Shown here: positions 7,538 through 16,992 of the stretch, in pieces
Layout: each line of letters starts with the position of its first letter
Numbering within the stretch: the first letter of the stretch is position 1
Assembly (NCBI RefSeq): GCF_945649885.1
Contig: NZ_CALZFS010000004.1
Location: 1 to 49,038 of the forward strand
Origin: an uncultured Corynebacterium sp.
GTDB taxonomy: Bacteria; Actinomycetota; Actinomycetes; Mycobacteriales; Mycobacteriaceae
Direction of reading: 5' to 3'
Length of the DNA: 49,038 bases
Made by a program: the position numbers and the translations under genes
The notes under the pieces: model-generated
Seen by the model: the letters and a program-made list of their open reading frames with translations, nothing else
What the model was told of the DNA's origin: nothing
Database searches by the model: none

Positions 7538-8943
7538 AGCTTGAAGACCCTCCGTGGGGACGCATCGATCAGATCGACAATGATTTCAGAGGCACGTTCC
7601 TCAGAGATACGGTGCTCTGCGACAAGACGTGCCAGGTAACCGGCCTCCACACGACGGGAGGTGTTGTGGCGCGCCGGGATGGAACAGTAGGCGCGGGTGT
7701 CATCAATGAATCCGGAGTAGCGGGAGAAACCGGTGGTGCCGGTGGTGGAGGCACGGAAGCGATTCATCGCATCGATCTCATCAATGAACCACCATGGTGC
7801 ACCCACATAGGCGGCAGGGTAGTAGCCAGCCAAGGGGGCGATCTCACGGGAGTAGACGGTCTCATCGATGGTGAACATGACAAAGTGGAAGTCCTTGTTC
7901 TCACCGAAATCGGACAGTAGGGGACGCAGACCGTTGGTGAACTCCAGCTGGAAGGGGATGTCCGCGCCGATGTCAGCACCGAACTTCTTCTGTGCAGAGG
8001 CGGAGTGGTTGCGGTACACACCTGGGTGGATGGTCATGACCAGACCATCGTCCTGGCACATCTCAGCAAAGCGGTAGGTGGTGTTGGCCTCAAAGGCGCG
8101 CATCTCAGCAAGTGTTGCAGTACCGGCCAAGCCCTTATCCAGGAGCTTCTGGGCATCCTCGTGGGAAAGCGGAGTGGTGTCGGTGTCATGCATGCCGTGG
8201 TCAGCGGAGGTGGCACCGTGCTCGATGAAGTACTGGCGACGGTTACGCATTGCCTGCAGGTAGCCTTCCCAACCGGCCTTCCCATCACCGGCGACATCAA
8301 TCAGCTTGGTGGTCTTTTCAGCCCAACCGGAGTTGTACATCTTGGTGTAAGCATCCGGACGGAAGGTGGGAAGCACACGTGGGGAGAAGGTCGGATCCTG
8401 GGCAAGTGCCTTGTGGTCCTTCAGATCATCCAGTGGGTCATCGGTGGTAGCCAGGATCTCCAGGTTGAACTGCTCCGCCAGGGCGCGTGGGCGGAAGTCC
8501 GGCTTGGCCAGGATCTCGGAGAGCTCATCAAAGATATCATCAGAGTTCTCTGCGTTGATGCGATCTGGGTTGATACCGAAGACGTGTTCAAACTCCTGTT
8601 CCACCCAATAACCGGTGGCGGTGCCGGTGTAGAGATCCCAGTTGGAGGTGAAGACGCGCCAGGCCTCACGTGGGCTCTTGCCCTCGGTGCCACCGACGCG
8701 GAGGTCAGCCAGATCCACACCTGCGGAATGCAGCATGCGGGTCAGGTAGTGGTCCGGGCTGATCAGTAGTGAGGTGGGATCAGAAAAAGCCTCATCCTTG
8801 ACGAACATGGAGGCTTCTAGATGGCCATGGGGGGAGATGATGGGAAGGTCTTCAACGTGGGTGAGAAGGCGGCGGGCAATGTCGCGGGTGCCGGGGTCCG
8901 CAGGAAGGAGCCTGTCGGGGTTGGCAGCGTGTGAAGTACTCAT
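7534..8943 (-). CDS. uxaC: Glucuronate (uronate) isomerase
   Basis: 469 residues, the normal length for UxaC, an amidohydrolase-like fold. It has the early metal-site motif ISPHGHLEAS and later MTIHPGVYRNHS. It interconverts D-glucuronate with D-fructuronate, and D-galacturonate with D-tagaturonate. It is translationally coupled to uxuB. A -10-like TAGCTT lies about 25 nt upstream beside a hyphenated palindrome. The LacI-family gene is 103 nt upstream on the same strand, indicating a locally regulated hexuronate-use module. Confidence 0.93.
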   Translation of the reverse strand: MSTSHAANPDRLLPADPGTRDIARRLLTHVEDLPIISPHGHLEASMFVKDEAFSDPTSLLISPDHYLTRMLHSAGVDLADLRVGGTEGKSPREAWRVFTSNWDLYTGTATGYWVEQEFEHVFGINPDRINAENSDDIFDELSEILAKPDFRPRALAEQFNLEILATTDDPLDDLKDHKALAQDPTFSPRVLPTFRPDAYTKMYNSGWAEKTTKLIDVAGDGKAGWEGYLQAMRNRRQYFIEHGATSADHGMHDTDTTPLSHEDAQKLLDKGLAGTATLAEMRAFEANTTYRFAEMCQDDGLVMTIHPGVYRNHSASAQKKFGADIGADIPFQLEFTNGLRPLLSDFGENKDFHFVMFTIDETVYSREIAPLAGYYPAAYVGAPWWFIDEIDAMNRFRASTTGTTGFSRYSGFIDDTRAYCSIPARHNTSRRVEAGYLARLVAEHRISEERASEIIVDLIDASPRRVFKL

Positions 8944-8976
8944 ATCCTCATGATTGCCCGGTGGGAGAAGCTAATT

Positions 8977-8993
8977 CAATTTGTTGCCAATTG
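8977..8993. promoter_or_regulatory. Hyphenated palindrome upstream of uxaC
   Basis: CAATTTGTTGCCAATTG has inverted arms CAATT/AATTG plus an inner G/C pair. It lies just upstream of the TAGCTT -10 candidate at 8968-8973 (minus strand). It is a plausible regulator-binding site for uxaC. Confidence 0.4.
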
Positions 8994-9046
8994 TTTCAGT
9001 GGGACACACGGGAATCTGACGCAGTTGAGTGATGATTCACATGAAT

Positions 9047-10171
9047 TCAGGAGGTGACCTTCAAGGTGGACTCTCGGATAATGAGCCTGGTGGGCAATTC
9101 ACGGGGTTTGGCCATCAATGGAGCTTTCATCCCTTTGATCAGGGCGATCAGGTTGGCGGTGCCTACCCGGCCCACAGCTCTGAGGGGTCCTGCGACGGTG
9201 GTGAGTGTGGGGGAGCTGAGCACGGAGATCTCCGTATTATCGAATCCCACCACCGCCACATCCTGTGGGATCCGCACCTTATTCATCCGTGCCTGCTGCA
9301 TGAAGCCCATCGCCACCAGGTCGTTGAAACAGATCACGGCATCGGTGGGATTCTTTGCCCACACTTCAAACGCTCTGCGGCCCCCGATGAAGGAGGGCTC
9401 CTCCACGGGCAGTTGACGCAGTGTGGGCTTGGCCAGGTTACGCATGCGGGCTGGTTGCAGCGTCACGGTCCGGGACACCTTGAGGGAGGTTGCTCCCGCA
9501 TTATCTGTGAAGAGGGAACCCAGCGCATTGGCGGCATCCACGATGCCACGCCACCGGGTGGAATCCGACCAGGAGTTGTAGGGACCTGCGATATAGGTCA
9601 GGGAGGTGCACCCCTGATCCACCAGGTGAACCACAGCCTTGACCGCGCCGTCGTAGTTATCCACCATCACACTCGGGATGCCGGAGACCGGCCTGCTCAA
9701 CATCACCGTGGGCAGCCCGCGTGCAATCTTCTGGATCTCACTGGAATCCATCCGTGAGGACGCCAGCAACAGACCATCCACATGCGGCAGGATCCGAGCG
9801 ATGGCCTCACGCGCCCTGGGCACAGATTCATTGGTATTGATCAGGGTGACCATCATGTCCTGGGCGGCAGCTGCATGTTCAGCACCGCGGAAGATCTCCA
9901 CGAAGAAGGGATTAGATATGTCAGTGGCCACCAATCCGATCACACCGGTATGGCGGGTCTGATCAGAACGGATATCTGAACCGGTTTGGAGATCATTGCC
10001 ATATCCGACCTCCTGGGCCGCCAATCTCACCTTTTCCGCAGTTTTGAAACTCACACGACCAGGCTGGGAGAATGCGCGGGACACTGTGGAGGGAGAAACA
10101 CCCGCAGCGCGGGCCACATCATAGATGGTGGGCTGCTGCTCCACACCACCGTCAGTACCCCGCTGTTTCAT
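9047..10171 (-). CDS. LacI-family transcriptional regulator
   Basis: 374 residues. The N-terminal LacI headpiece reads TIYDVARAAGVSPSTVSRAF, followed by the hinge region and a periplasmic-binding-protein-like sugar domain with GLVATDISNPFF. It is likely a repressor for the downstream uxaC-uxuB genes, with a uronate or a catabolic intermediate as effector; this is inferred from adjacency. No Shine-Dalgarno precedes the ATG. A perfect TATACT lies 7 nt upstream, so the mRNA is probably leaderless. A palindrome touches that -10 element, suggesting autoregulation. Confidence 0.88.
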   Translation of the reverse strand: MKQRGTDGGVEQQPTIYDVARAAGVSPSTVSRAFSQPGRVSFKTAEKVRLAAQEVGYGNDLQTGSDIRSDQTRHTGVIGLVATDISNPFFVEIFRGAEHAAAAQDMMVTLINTNESVPRAREAIARILPHVDGLLLASSRMDSSEIQKIARGLPTVMLSRPVSGIPSVMVDNYDGAVKAVVHLVDQGCTSLTYIAGPYNSWSDSTRWRGIVDAANALGSLFTDNAGATSLKVSRTVTLQPARMRNLAKPTLRQLPVEEPSFIGGRRAFEVWAKNPTDAVICFNDLVAMGFMQQARMNKVRIPQDVAVVGFDNTEISVLSSPTLTTVAGPLRAVGRVGTANLIALIKGMKAPLMAKPRELPTRLIIRESTLKVTS

Positions 10172-10180
10172 GAATCTGAG

Positions 10181-10199
10181 TATATCGCCCGGGGCGAAG
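10181..10199 (-). promoter_or_regulatory. Leaderless promoter and operator-like palindrome of the lacI-type gene
   Basis: On the minus strand TATACT (10186-10181) is followed by 7 nt and the ATG. Directly upstream lies TCGCCC-G-GGGCGA (10187-10199), a perfect inverted repeat. A repressor bound here would block the promoter. Confidence 0.5.
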
Positions 10200-10334
10200 T
10201 TCGTCCCCGATGCACCAGGTGCAGGCCCTGAGCACTTCTCTGGGCGGTGAGCCCAACCCGCAAACGCCAGTAGGGTGGACGTTTACCGAAACCATAGAAC
10301 AGACCATAGAACCGGACCTGTGAAGGACCCAGTC

Positions 10335-11606
10335 ATGAGCACACATCCTTTGACCATGCCCATCCCGGAATATTTTGCGGAAATACTGGACTCTGTCCGA
10401 GGGGACAGGTCTGGAGAGGTGGCCCAGTACATACCGCAGCTCAAGGTTGCAGACCCCAACAGGTTGGCGCTGGCGATGTGTACTGTCGACGGCCATATCT
10501 ACAGTGCAGGCGATGATGACACTGAGTTCACCATGCAGTCACTGTCCAAGCCCTTCGCTTATGCGCTGGCACTTCAAGAACACGGTCCGGACAAGGTTTT
10601 CCAGACCGTGGGGATGGAACCCTCGGGTGAGGCCTTCAATGAATTGTCACTGGATGGGCTCACCAACCGCCCGGTCAACCCCATGATCAATGCCGGCGCC
10701 ATCGCCGTGAACCAGCTGATCAACGGTGAGGACTCCTCTGTGGAAGACCGCGTGGAGAAGATCCGTCAGTACTTCTCCGACCTGGCAGGTCGTGAGCTGA
10801 CCATTGACCGCCAATTAGTAGAAAGCGAGATGGAAGGGGCCGAACGCAACCTCTCCATCGCCCACATGCTGCGCAACTACGGGGTCATTGAAGATGATGC
10901 GCATGATGCAGTGCTCAGTTACACCCTGCAGTGCGCCATCAAAGTGACCACCTGCGACTTGGCAGTGATGACCGCAACCCTGGCTGCCGGTGGCACCCAG
11001 CCGCTGACCGAGAAAAAGCTTGTCGACGCCAAGGTTAGCCGTCTGACCCTGTCCATCATGGCGTCATCCGGCATGTACGACGAAGCAGGACAGTGGCTGG
11101 CCACTGTGGGCATACCGGCAAAATCAGGTGTCTCAGGAGGGCTCATCGGGGTGCTCCCCGGCCAGTTGGGGCTGGCCACCTTCTCCCCACGGCTCAACAA
11201 GCAGGGCAATCCGGTCCATGGTGTTGAGGTGTTCCAGCGGCTATCTGATGACATGGGCCTGCACCTGATGTCTGCTGAGCTGCTCACCCAGCACGCGATC
11301 CGGTCCATCTCTGAGAAAAATGGTGTCACCACCATCCAGCTGCAGGGTGCGGTGAACTTCTCAGCTGCGGAGAATTTCCTCTTCTCCATCACAGAGCATG
11401 ACTTTGTGGGGGAGACGGTGGTGTTGGATATTTCCCGTGTGCCAATGTTTCGCCCCATGGGACGCCGTATGGTCAAGGAAGGGCTGCGGCGTATCCGGGA
11501 CCACGGTTTTGAGGTGGCCATTCTTGATCCCGAGGACCTCCTACCGGATTTCACCTTTTCTGATGGGACGGTCTGTCGGCAGATCTCCAGTCTCAGGGAA
11601 CTCTGA
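10335..11606 (+). CDS. glsA: Glutaminase with C-terminal STAS domain
   Basis: 423 residues from the ATG at 10335, preceded by GAAGGA at 10322-10327 with good spacing; an upstream in-frame start at 10275 lacks support. Residues about 10-300 form a serine-dependent glutaminase with the catalytic SLSK motif (Ser69, Lys72), then NPMINAGAI and SGVSGGLIGVLPGQLG. The last ~100 residues (IRSISEKNGVTTIQLQG to the end) look like a STAS domain, as in anti-sigma antagonists and sulfate transporters. It hydrolyses glutamine to glutamate and ammonia; the STAS domain may sense a ligand or partner. A tandem 10-mer ACCATAGAAC (10291 and 10303) precedes it. Confidence 0.9.
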   Translation: MSTHPLTMPIPEYFAEILDSVRGDRSGEVAQYIPQLKVADPNRLALAMCTVDGHIYSAGDDDTEFTMQSLSKPFAYALALQEHGPDKVFQTVGMEPSGEAFNELSLDGLTNRPVNPMINAGAIAVNQLINGEDSSVEDRVEKIRQYFSDLAGRELTIDRQLVESEMEGAERNLSIAHMLRNYGVIEDDAHDAVLSYTLQCAIKVTTCDLAVMTATLAAGGTQPLTEKKLVDAKVSRLTLSIMASSGMYDEAGQWLATVGIPAKSGVSGGLIGVLPGQLGLATFSPRLNKQGNPVHGVEVFQRLSDDMGLHLMSAELLTQHAIRSISEKNGVTTIQLQGAVNFSAAENFLFSITEHDFVGETVVLDISRVPMFRPMGRRMVKEGLRRIRDHGFEVAILDPEDLLPDFTFSDGTVCRQISSLREL

Positions 11607-11670
11607 CCTCAGGTAGTTTTGTCGGGGAGTTGCACGGTAATCTGCACAGCACTATCAAACAGGAGTTTTC

Positions 11671-12345
11671 ATGAATAAGAAGATGTTCAAAGCAGTGCCC
11701 GTCCTGGTCGGTGGCCTGGTGTTTGGTGCAACGCTGACCGCCTGTGGAAGCTCAGATGGAGTTGATTCTGTAGAGGCGCAAACCGGCACTCAGCTGCAGG
11801 AACTCCTGCTTACTGCCGAGGAAAGTGGCCTGGACGGTGCCACGGAGACAAATGACACCGTTCTGGAAGGCGAGACCATTCCCCTCGTTGTGGTGTCGGA
11901 GGCTGAAAAATTTGATGGTGCTTGTGGTGAAGCACTCCAGGCAGCTGAAGCGGCCGAGCTGAACACCGTCGCTTCTGCGGCACGCACCCTGGACCGTGGG
12001 GATGGTGACACCGGGGTGGCGATCGCACAGTTCTCAGTGGCTGATTCAGATATTTACCCGGCACAGCTTTATGCCGATATCGCTGAGGCCTGTACCGATC
12101 CGATCAAGGATGATGAAACCGGTGCAGAATACAGCTTTACCCCACTGGGCTCAGATGTTGATGGTTTCATCTTCGACATCAAGGTCACCCCAGGTAATGA
12201 ATCATCCAGCGTGATGATGCTTGAGGATCTGGGCAACCACCATATTCTTGTTGCAGGCATGGACGCTGATGAGGACACCACCCGACAGGTTTTCGATGCC
12301 CAGGTGAAGAAGACCCGGGATGGGTTGACCTCAGCAGGGGAGTAG
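11671..12345 (+). CDS. Secreted lipoprotein of unknown function
   Basis: 224 residues. A signal peptide with lipobox LTAC (lipidated Cys25) follows an n-region NKKMFK. The mature part is acidic and rich in Asp, Glu and Thr, with two further Cys (in GACGEALQ and EACTDPI) that could form a disulfide. AGGAG precedes the ATG with good spacing. I do not recognise the mature domain. It should be anchored on the outer face of the plasma membrane. It follows glsA by 64 nt and ends 5 nt from the convergent tspO. Confidence 0.75.
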   Translation: MNKKMFKAVPVLVGGLVFGATLTACGSSDGVDSVEAQTGTQLQELLLTAEESGLDGATETNDTVLEGETIPLVVVSEAEKFDGACGEALQAAEAAELNTVASAARTLDRGDGDTGVAIAQFSVADSDIYPAQLYADIAEACTDPIKDDETGAEYSFTPLGSDVDGFIFDIKVTPGNESSSVMMLEDLGNHHILVAGMDADEDTTRQVFDAQVKKTRDGLTSAGE

Positions 12346-12350
12346 ATCCC

Positions 12351-12893
12351 TTAGCGGTTCTGGTACCAGATCGTGCCGCTGAGAACTGTGGCAAAAGCAG
12401 TCCACGCGGCATAGGGGAGAAGGCAAGCACCACGTCGGCTATCCACAGCCATCGTTTTCTGGACCAAGCCTGCGCTTGAAGCTGCCAACGCAGCTGCCTC
12501 CAAGGTGGCGGTCCCTGCCTTTTTGCCGGTGAAGAACAGAATACTCCATCCCGTATTGAGGACAAGGTTTACTGCGAGTGCGTCACGCAGTTTCTTGTGC
12601 TCCACCACCCTGTCCTGTTCCTCCAGATCAGCCAGGGTCTGGCCCACCACTGTTGCGATGTCGATGTACAGGGCAGTCCAGGCCAGGGGGAAACCCCACC
12701 CGGGAGGCTGGATTGCAGGCTTTCTTAACGATGTGTACCAGGCTGAGGAAGTATCGGTTGCCGCAGATCCCACAGCAGCAGTGGTGAGAACTGCTGCAGA
12801 TGTGAGTCCAATGGTGCGGTAGCGCCGCTGTTTGCGCGTACCCAGCTGTTGATAAGCTTGGCGGAGTCGGGTGAGAGGCGTGAAAGTATCCAT
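12351..12893 (-). CDS. tspO: TspO/MBR family membrane protein
   Basis: 180 residues with five hydrophobic segments and TspO family landmarks: WYTSLRKPAIQPPGWGF, then WTALY, NTGWSILFF and PYAAWTAFATVL. The family binds porphyrins and other hydrophobic ligands and acts in stress-linked tetrapyrrole handling in bacteria. The N-terminal ~25 basic residues extend beyond the usual TspO core. It stands alone on this strand, next to the tRNA-Lys genes. Confidence 0.88.
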   Translation of the reverse strand: MDTFTPLTRLRQAYQQLGTRKQRRYRTIGLTSAAVLTTAAVGSAATDTSSAWYTSLRKPAIQPPGWGFPLAWTALYIDIATVVGQTLADLEEQDRVVEHKKLRDALAVNLVLNTGWSILFFTGKKAGTATLEAAALAASSAGLVQKTMAVDSRRGACLLPYAAWTAFATVLSGTIWYQNR

Positions 12894-12943
12894 AAATAAG
12901 ATTCTATGGAAACTGGGTTACGTACGCTGCAGAAATAAAAATA

Positions 12944-12974
12944 ACCCCCGTTCCTGATGTCAGGTAACGGGGGT
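12944..12974 (-). terminator. Rho-independent terminator of tRNA-Lys copy 1
   Basis: A G/C-rich stem ACCCCCGTT / AACGGGGGT with an inner CCTGA/TCAGG extension. On the minus strand it is followed by TTATTTTTATTT. Confidence 0.88.
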
Positions 12975-12977
12975 ATG

Positions 12978-13053
12978 TGGTGCGCCATCCTGGGATCGAA
13001 CCAGGGACCCTCTGATTAAGAGTCAGATGCTCTACCAATTGAGCTAATGGCGC
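12978..13053 (-). tRNA. tRNA-Lys (anticodon CTT), 3' CCA encoded
   Basis: Full cloverleaf on the minus strand: acceptor GCGCCAT/ATGGCGC, T-loop GGTTCGATCCC, anticodon loop CTCTTAA giving CTT. The 3' CCA is genomically encoded. A strong terminator follows directly. Confidence 0.97.
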
Positions 13054-13094
13054 ATGATGCTTGTTAAGATACCTTCAGTTGGCTTCAAGAAGCA

Positions 13095-13124
13095 AACCGC
13101 AGCCTGTGGGAACAGGCTGCGGTT
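13095..13124 (-). terminator. Rho-independent terminator of tRNA-Lys copy 2
   Basis: A perfect 13-bp stem AACCGCAGCCTGT with its complement around the loop GGGA. It lies between the two tRNA-Lys genes, with T-rich sequence downstream on the minus strand. Confidence 0.85.
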
Positions 13125-13137
13125 CATTTCTTCGCTG

Positions 13138-13210
13138 TGCGCCATCCTGGGATCGAACCAGGGACCCTCTGATTAAGAGTCAGATGCTCTACCAATTGAG
13201 CTAATGGCGC
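13138..13210 (-). tRNA. tRNA-Lys (anticodon CTT), CCA not encoded
   Basis: The same tRNA body as the copy at 12978-13053, but the bases after the discriminator read CAG rather than CCA, so CCA must be added post-transcriptionally. The flanks are unrelated to those of copy 1. Confidence 0.97.
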
Positions 13211-13628
13211 AAGCTGCCTGAGATGAATACCTCGCTTGCAACGAGGAAAAATATAGCAGTTTCTTCAATCTCTTGTAAAGTCTGCAGGTCAGGGCGCACT
13301 TTTGGGTAGATGCGATGGTGCCTGTCGGGCGACTTGCTGTAGGGGTTGTGCTACGGTGATTGGGGACTATTTGTTGCCAAAACCGTATTCACTGTTTGAT
13401 TGGGTAACGTTCCCTTGCAGTGAAGCGATGATTAAAGCAGTTTCTTCATGGGTCTGCGTGTAGTCTGAGCAGTGTTTCGGCCTGGGCGCAGAGTGAGTGG
13501 CTTCGGGAATATTTTCTGCATGATTGCTGTTGAGTGTTCCTGGATGTTTGTAGCGTTATTTGAGGATCGGTCTGTGGGGTAGTCCTGCAGGCAGCTGTGT
13601 TGTGTTTGTGCCGGGAGGGCGAAAGCAG
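13211..13628. other. Intergenic region between tRNA-Lys and the L,D-transpeptidase gene
   Basis: No convincing gene. It must hold the tRNA-Lys promoter on the minus strand and the ldt promoter on the plus strand. A small CCTCG/CGAGG hairpin lies at about 13230-13246. A 13-nt direct repeat AGCAGTTTCTTCA occurs at 13255-13267 and 13436-13448. Confidence 0.5.
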
Positions 13629-14846
13629 TTGAAGAGGGTTCGTGGAATCGTGGCGGGCTCGGCGTTGGCGTTGCTGACGGCGAGCGCCCTGCTGCTCAGT
13701 GGCTGCACTATTGAGCGAAACAGTCACGCGCAGGAAAACAACCCGGAGATGTCCTCTTCTGGTGTGGATGGTGGCGAGGTTGCAGAGGCCCTGCCGCCGG
13801 TGGCTTCTGTGGAAGACGGTGCCGTGGATGTTGATCCTTCTGAAGCTATCATCGTGAAGTCCCTGGGTGAAGGCCTGAAGGAAGTAACCATGGTCAATGA
13901 AGAGGGCTACCAGGTTGAGGCCGCATACTTCGACGATGAGCCAACCTGGGCCACTGCCGAGGCGCTCGGATACAACCGCACCTACACAATTACCGCCACC
14001 GACCGGAATGGGGAGACCTCCACCACGGTGTTCTCCACCGCACAGCCTGCAGCCACCACCTCTGTGGCGCTGTCGCCACTGGCTGATTCCGTCGTGGGGG
14101 TTGGCCAGACCATCGGGTTCCGCTTCGGTCAGGTCATCTCAGACCGCCATGCTGCTGAAGCAGCAATCACGGTGACCACCTCCCCGGAGGTCGAGGGCGG
14201 TTTCTACTGGTTGAATAACAGGGAGCTGCGTTGGCGCCCGGCGGAGTACTGGGAGCCGGGCACCGAGGTGACTGTCACCGCAGACATCTATGGAACTGAA
14301 CTCGGTGATGGGGTGTGGGGTGCGTCTGATAACGCCACCAACTTCACCATCGGTGACCGGGTGGAAACCGTGGTGGATGATGCTACCAAGTCCATGTCCG
14401 TCTACCAGAACGGAAATCTGCTGCGCACCATCCCGGTATCTCTGGGACGCGATAACTCTGAGTGGGCAACGCCCAATGGCACCTACATCATCGGTGACCG
14501 CAACCCGGAGATGATCATGGATTCCACCACCTTCGGTCTTGGATATGCAGAAGGTGGTTACCGCACCCCGGTGAAGTATGCGACCCAGATGTCCTATTCC
14601 GGCATCTATGTCCACGCGGCCCCGTGGTCTGTGGGGGCGCAGGGCAATACCAACACTTCCCATGGTTGTATCAACGTGACCACTGAGGCTGCCGAATGGT
14701 TCCAGAATGTGGTCAAGCGTGGGGATATCGTGACGGTGAAGAATACCGTTGGCACCACACTGAGTGGTTATGACGGATTGGGTGATTGGAATATTCCATG
14801 GTCCGTCTGGGGCGAGGGCAACGCCGACGAGACTTCGGCCTGGTAG
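13629..14846 (+). CDS. Lipoprotein L,D-transpeptidase with Ig-like domains
   Basis: 405 residues from TTG at 13629, with GGAGG about 12 nt upstream. An in-frame TTG at 13560 is possible but would put 23 extra residues before the signal peptide. The signal peptide ends in lipobox LLSGC (lipid Cys26). Two Ig-like beta domains follow (about 65-155 and 160-250), as in LdtMt2-type enzymes. The YkuD catalytic domain comes next, with YVHAAPWS and SHGCINV, nucleophile Cys347. It forms 3-3 cross-links in peptidoglycan on the outer side of the membrane. A hairpin terminator follows. Confidence 0.9.
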   Translation: MKRVRGIVAGSALALLTASALLLSGCTIERNSHAQENNPEMSSSGVDGGEVAEALPPVASVEDGAVDVDPSEAIIVKSLGEGLKEVTMVNEEGYQVEAAYFDDEPTWATAEALGYNRTYTITATDRNGETSTTVFSTAQPAATTSVALSPLADSVVGVGQTIGFRFGQVISDRHAAEAAITVTTSPEVEGGFYWLNNRELRWRPAEYWEPGTEVTVTADIYGTELGDGVWGASDNATNFTIGDRVETVVDDATKSMSVYQNGNLLRTIPVSLGRDNSEWATPNGTYIIGDRNPEMIMDSTTFGLGYAEGGYRTPVKYATQMSYSGIYVHAAPWSVGAQGNTNTSHGCINVTTEAAEWFQNVVKRGDIVTVKNTVGTTLSGYDGLGDWNIPWSVWGEGNADETSAW

Positions 14847-14863
14847 CCCGTCATCAGGGTCTG

Positions 14864-14890
14864 CTGGAGGGGTGGCCATAATCCCTCCAG
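14864..14890 (+). terminator. Hairpin downstream of the L,D-transpeptidase gene
   Basis: Perfect CTGGAGGG / CCCTCCAG stem with an 11-nt loop, followed by AT-rich TGATATTAATATT. It is probably a terminator with a poor U-tract. Confidence 0.65.
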
Positions 14891-15067
14891 TGATATTAAT
14901 ATTGCCTGCATTAATACTCTGAACTAGACTGACAATCTGTTTTTCAACCGGCGGACAATCTCCCGCGCCCAGCACTTTTTATTGCTGGTGCGATGAGGGG
15001 GACTGACTGCCGGTATTGCGTGTTTTGTAGCTTAAATTGTCGAGTGTAGGGCCAAGGGGATAACTAG

Positions 15068-16321
15068 ATGCCACCGTTGAGGCAGATCGGGGAGTGGGTG
15101 GACCGTTTCGGTTTCACCCACCAGGAGCTGTCTCCAACTGTGCCGCCAAGCGCCCCAATCCGCCAGACACGCGTCCCAGGCCCCATTGAAAAGGCCTGGT
15201 CACAAGCATTGAGCATCGGTGGGGAGCAGGCAGCCCGCCAATGTGGCGACATGGCTGTCACCGCGCTGGCCCAGCCCAATCCCATCATCTCTGAGGATCC
15301 AGACGGCGATCCTGACATGCGGCTCTACACCTGGGTGGTGGAAAGCCCCGGTGCCCATTCCGTATTGATGTGGGCCAACGGTGTATTTGATCACGCCAAT
15401 GTTCAAGACTCAGAAATGCACCGGCTGGAGGGCTCTGATCTGTGGACCCTCACTCTGCGCATGCCCGCTGATTGGCGCGCCAGCTACACCATCACCTCCT
15501 GGGACCATGAGGAGGTACCCCCGTGGAGTACCGCAACTGACCGCTCAGAGATCCGTCGGGCCGCGATGGCCAACGGGCGTCTTGACGAGCGCAATGTCGG
15601 TCGCGTCATGAACTCCTCCCTGGTGGAAGGCCCCGCGGCGCTGGTGGACCGGTGGACGGCGACGTCGCAAAGCACCTGCACCAATGAGCACACCCTGGAT
15701 GACACCCGGTTCTGGGTCTATGCGCCGCAGGACGTAGCGGAAAAGACCCCACTGCTGATCCTGTTCGACGGTCAGCACTGGAATGGTGCCCTGCATCTGC
15801 CAGCACAGGTTGATGCGGCGATCCGCGCCGGCATCTTGCCACCCGTGCACATCCTCATGATCGATGCACAGGACACCGACCACCGGTGGGACACCGTCGG
15901 TGTGCCCGGTGGCCAGGTGGATACGCTTATCGACGCCATCCTCCCGCACGTCCGCGAGAACTACCGCGTTTCCCCGCGTGGCGAGGACACCATCGTCTCC
16001 GGTGTCAGTTTCGGCGGCCTGGCCTCCCTGTGGGCGCTGGCGCTCTCTGATGGCGAGATCGGCCATGCCATCGCCCAGTCACCCAGCCTGTGGCGTTTTG
16101 ATGTCGCTGATGCCCTCTCCGCTGCTGAGAACTGGGTGTCCATCCACCTGCAGGCTGGCAAATACGAAAATGAAATGCTCCGCCTCTCCCACAAACTGGC
16201 AGAAGATCTCTCCGGAGACATCCGTGATGTCCGCGTGCAGAAGGTCCACGGCGGCCACGACTGGGCCTGGTGGCGCGTTCACATGCTGACCGAGCTCACC
16301 AAGCTCCTCTACAGCCGTTAG
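15068..16321 (+). CDS. Enterochelin-esterase-like serine hydrolase
   Basis: 417 residues. The N-terminal third resembles the immunoglobulin-like domain of enterochelin esterases ([11 protein letters not shown] to [10 protein letters not shown]). The C-terminal alpha/beta hydrolase domain has LILFDGQHW, the nucleophile elbow [14 protein letters not shown], and the catalytic His in [12 protein letters not shown]. It should cleave ester bonds of a catechol siderophore trilactone or a similar ester. No siderophore genes or clear DtxR box lie nearby, so the true substrate is open. The lack of a signal peptide places it in the cytosol. Its stop overlaps the convergent orn stop by 4 bp. Confidence 0.83.
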   Translation: MPPLRQIGEWVDRFGFTHQELSPTVPPSAPIRQTRVPGPIEKAWSQALSIGGEQAARQCGDMAVTALAQPNPIISEDPDGDPDMRLYTWVVESPGAHSVLMWANGVFDHANVQDSEMHRLEGSDLWTLTLRMPADWRASYTITSWDHEEVPPWSTATDRSEIRRAAMANGRLDERNVGRVMNSSLVEGPAALVDRWTATSQSTCTNEHTLDDTRFWVYAPQDVAEKTPLLILFDGQHWNGALHLPAQVDAAIRAGILPPVHILMIDAQDTDHRWDTVGVPGGQVDTLIDAILPHVRENYRVSPRGEDTIVSGVSFGGLASLWALALSDGEIGHAIAQSPSLWRFDVADALSAAENWVSIHLQAGKYENEMLRLSHKLAEDLSGDIRDVRVQKVHGGHDWAWWRVHMLTELTKLLYSR

Positions 16322-16980
16322 TCTTCGAAGTGGCTGGCGAAACGTTCATTTGCCGCTGTCGCAGCAGTCTCACATTCTGTAGAAGTAGGACCGGGCTCCG
16401 CAGCAAAGAAGGAACGACGGTAATAATCCAGTTCACGGATGGACTCCACGATATCGGCCAGGGCGCGGTGCGCCAGGCCCTTCTGCGGCTGCTTGTAATA
16501 CACCCGCGGATACCAGCGGCGAGCCAATTCCTTCACCGAGGACACATCCACCATGCGGTAGTGCAGAGCAGCATCTAGACGCGGCATCTGCTCACGGATG
16601 AAGGCACGGTCCGTGGCAATGGAATTACCAGCCAGAGGCGCCGGGTGGGCGGGATCGCAGTGCCTCTCAATCAGCGCCAGAACCGCATCCTCAGCCTCCT
16701 TCAGGGACACCGTGGAGGACTTGATCAGCGGGGTCAGACCGGAGGAATCATGCATGTTGGTGACAAAGTCATCCATCTGCGCCAATTCCTCCTCAGTGGC
16801 ATGAACCACCAGATCAACACCCTCACCGAGGATGTTGAGGTTGGCATCGGTGACAAGTGCTGCAACCTCCACGATGACGTGGCGCTCCAGATCCAGACCG
16901 GTCATTTCAAGATCGACCCACACCAAGCGGTCATCGCGGGCAGCAACAGTGGGGAAATTATCCCCATTAACATCAGACAT
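16318..16980 (-). CDS. orn: Oligoribonuclease
   Basis: 220 residues of the DEDDh exonuclease superfamily. Motifs are [20 protein letters not shown] (Asp and Glu of Exo I), [13 protein letters not shown] (Exo II) and the HRALADI region (Exo III His and Asp). It degrades 2-5 nt RNA and pGpG in the cytosol. The C-terminal extension after YYRRSFF is longer than in the E. coli enzyme. It starts 12 nt after the cmrA stop, so the two are co-transcribed; the same orn-cmrA pairing is known from mycobacteria (Rv2511/Rv2509). Confidence 0.94.
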   Translation of the reverse strand: MSDVNGDNFPTVAARDDRLVWVDLEMTGLDLERHVIVEVAALVTDANLNILGEGVDLVVHATEEELAQMDDFVTNMHDSSGLTPLIKSSTVSLKEAEDAVLALIERHCDPAHPAPLAGNSIATDRAFIREQMPRLDAALHYRMVDVSSVKELARRWYPRVYYKQPQKGLAHRALADIVESIRELDYYRRSFFAAEPGPTSTECETAATAANERFASHFED

Positions 16981-16992
16981 TAAGAATTCTTT

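Noticed and set aside
8979..13380. 12-mer ATTTGTTGCCAA shared by 8979-8990 and 13369-13380
   Set aside because: Chance pairs of 12-mers are expected in a window of this size and the contexts are unrelated.
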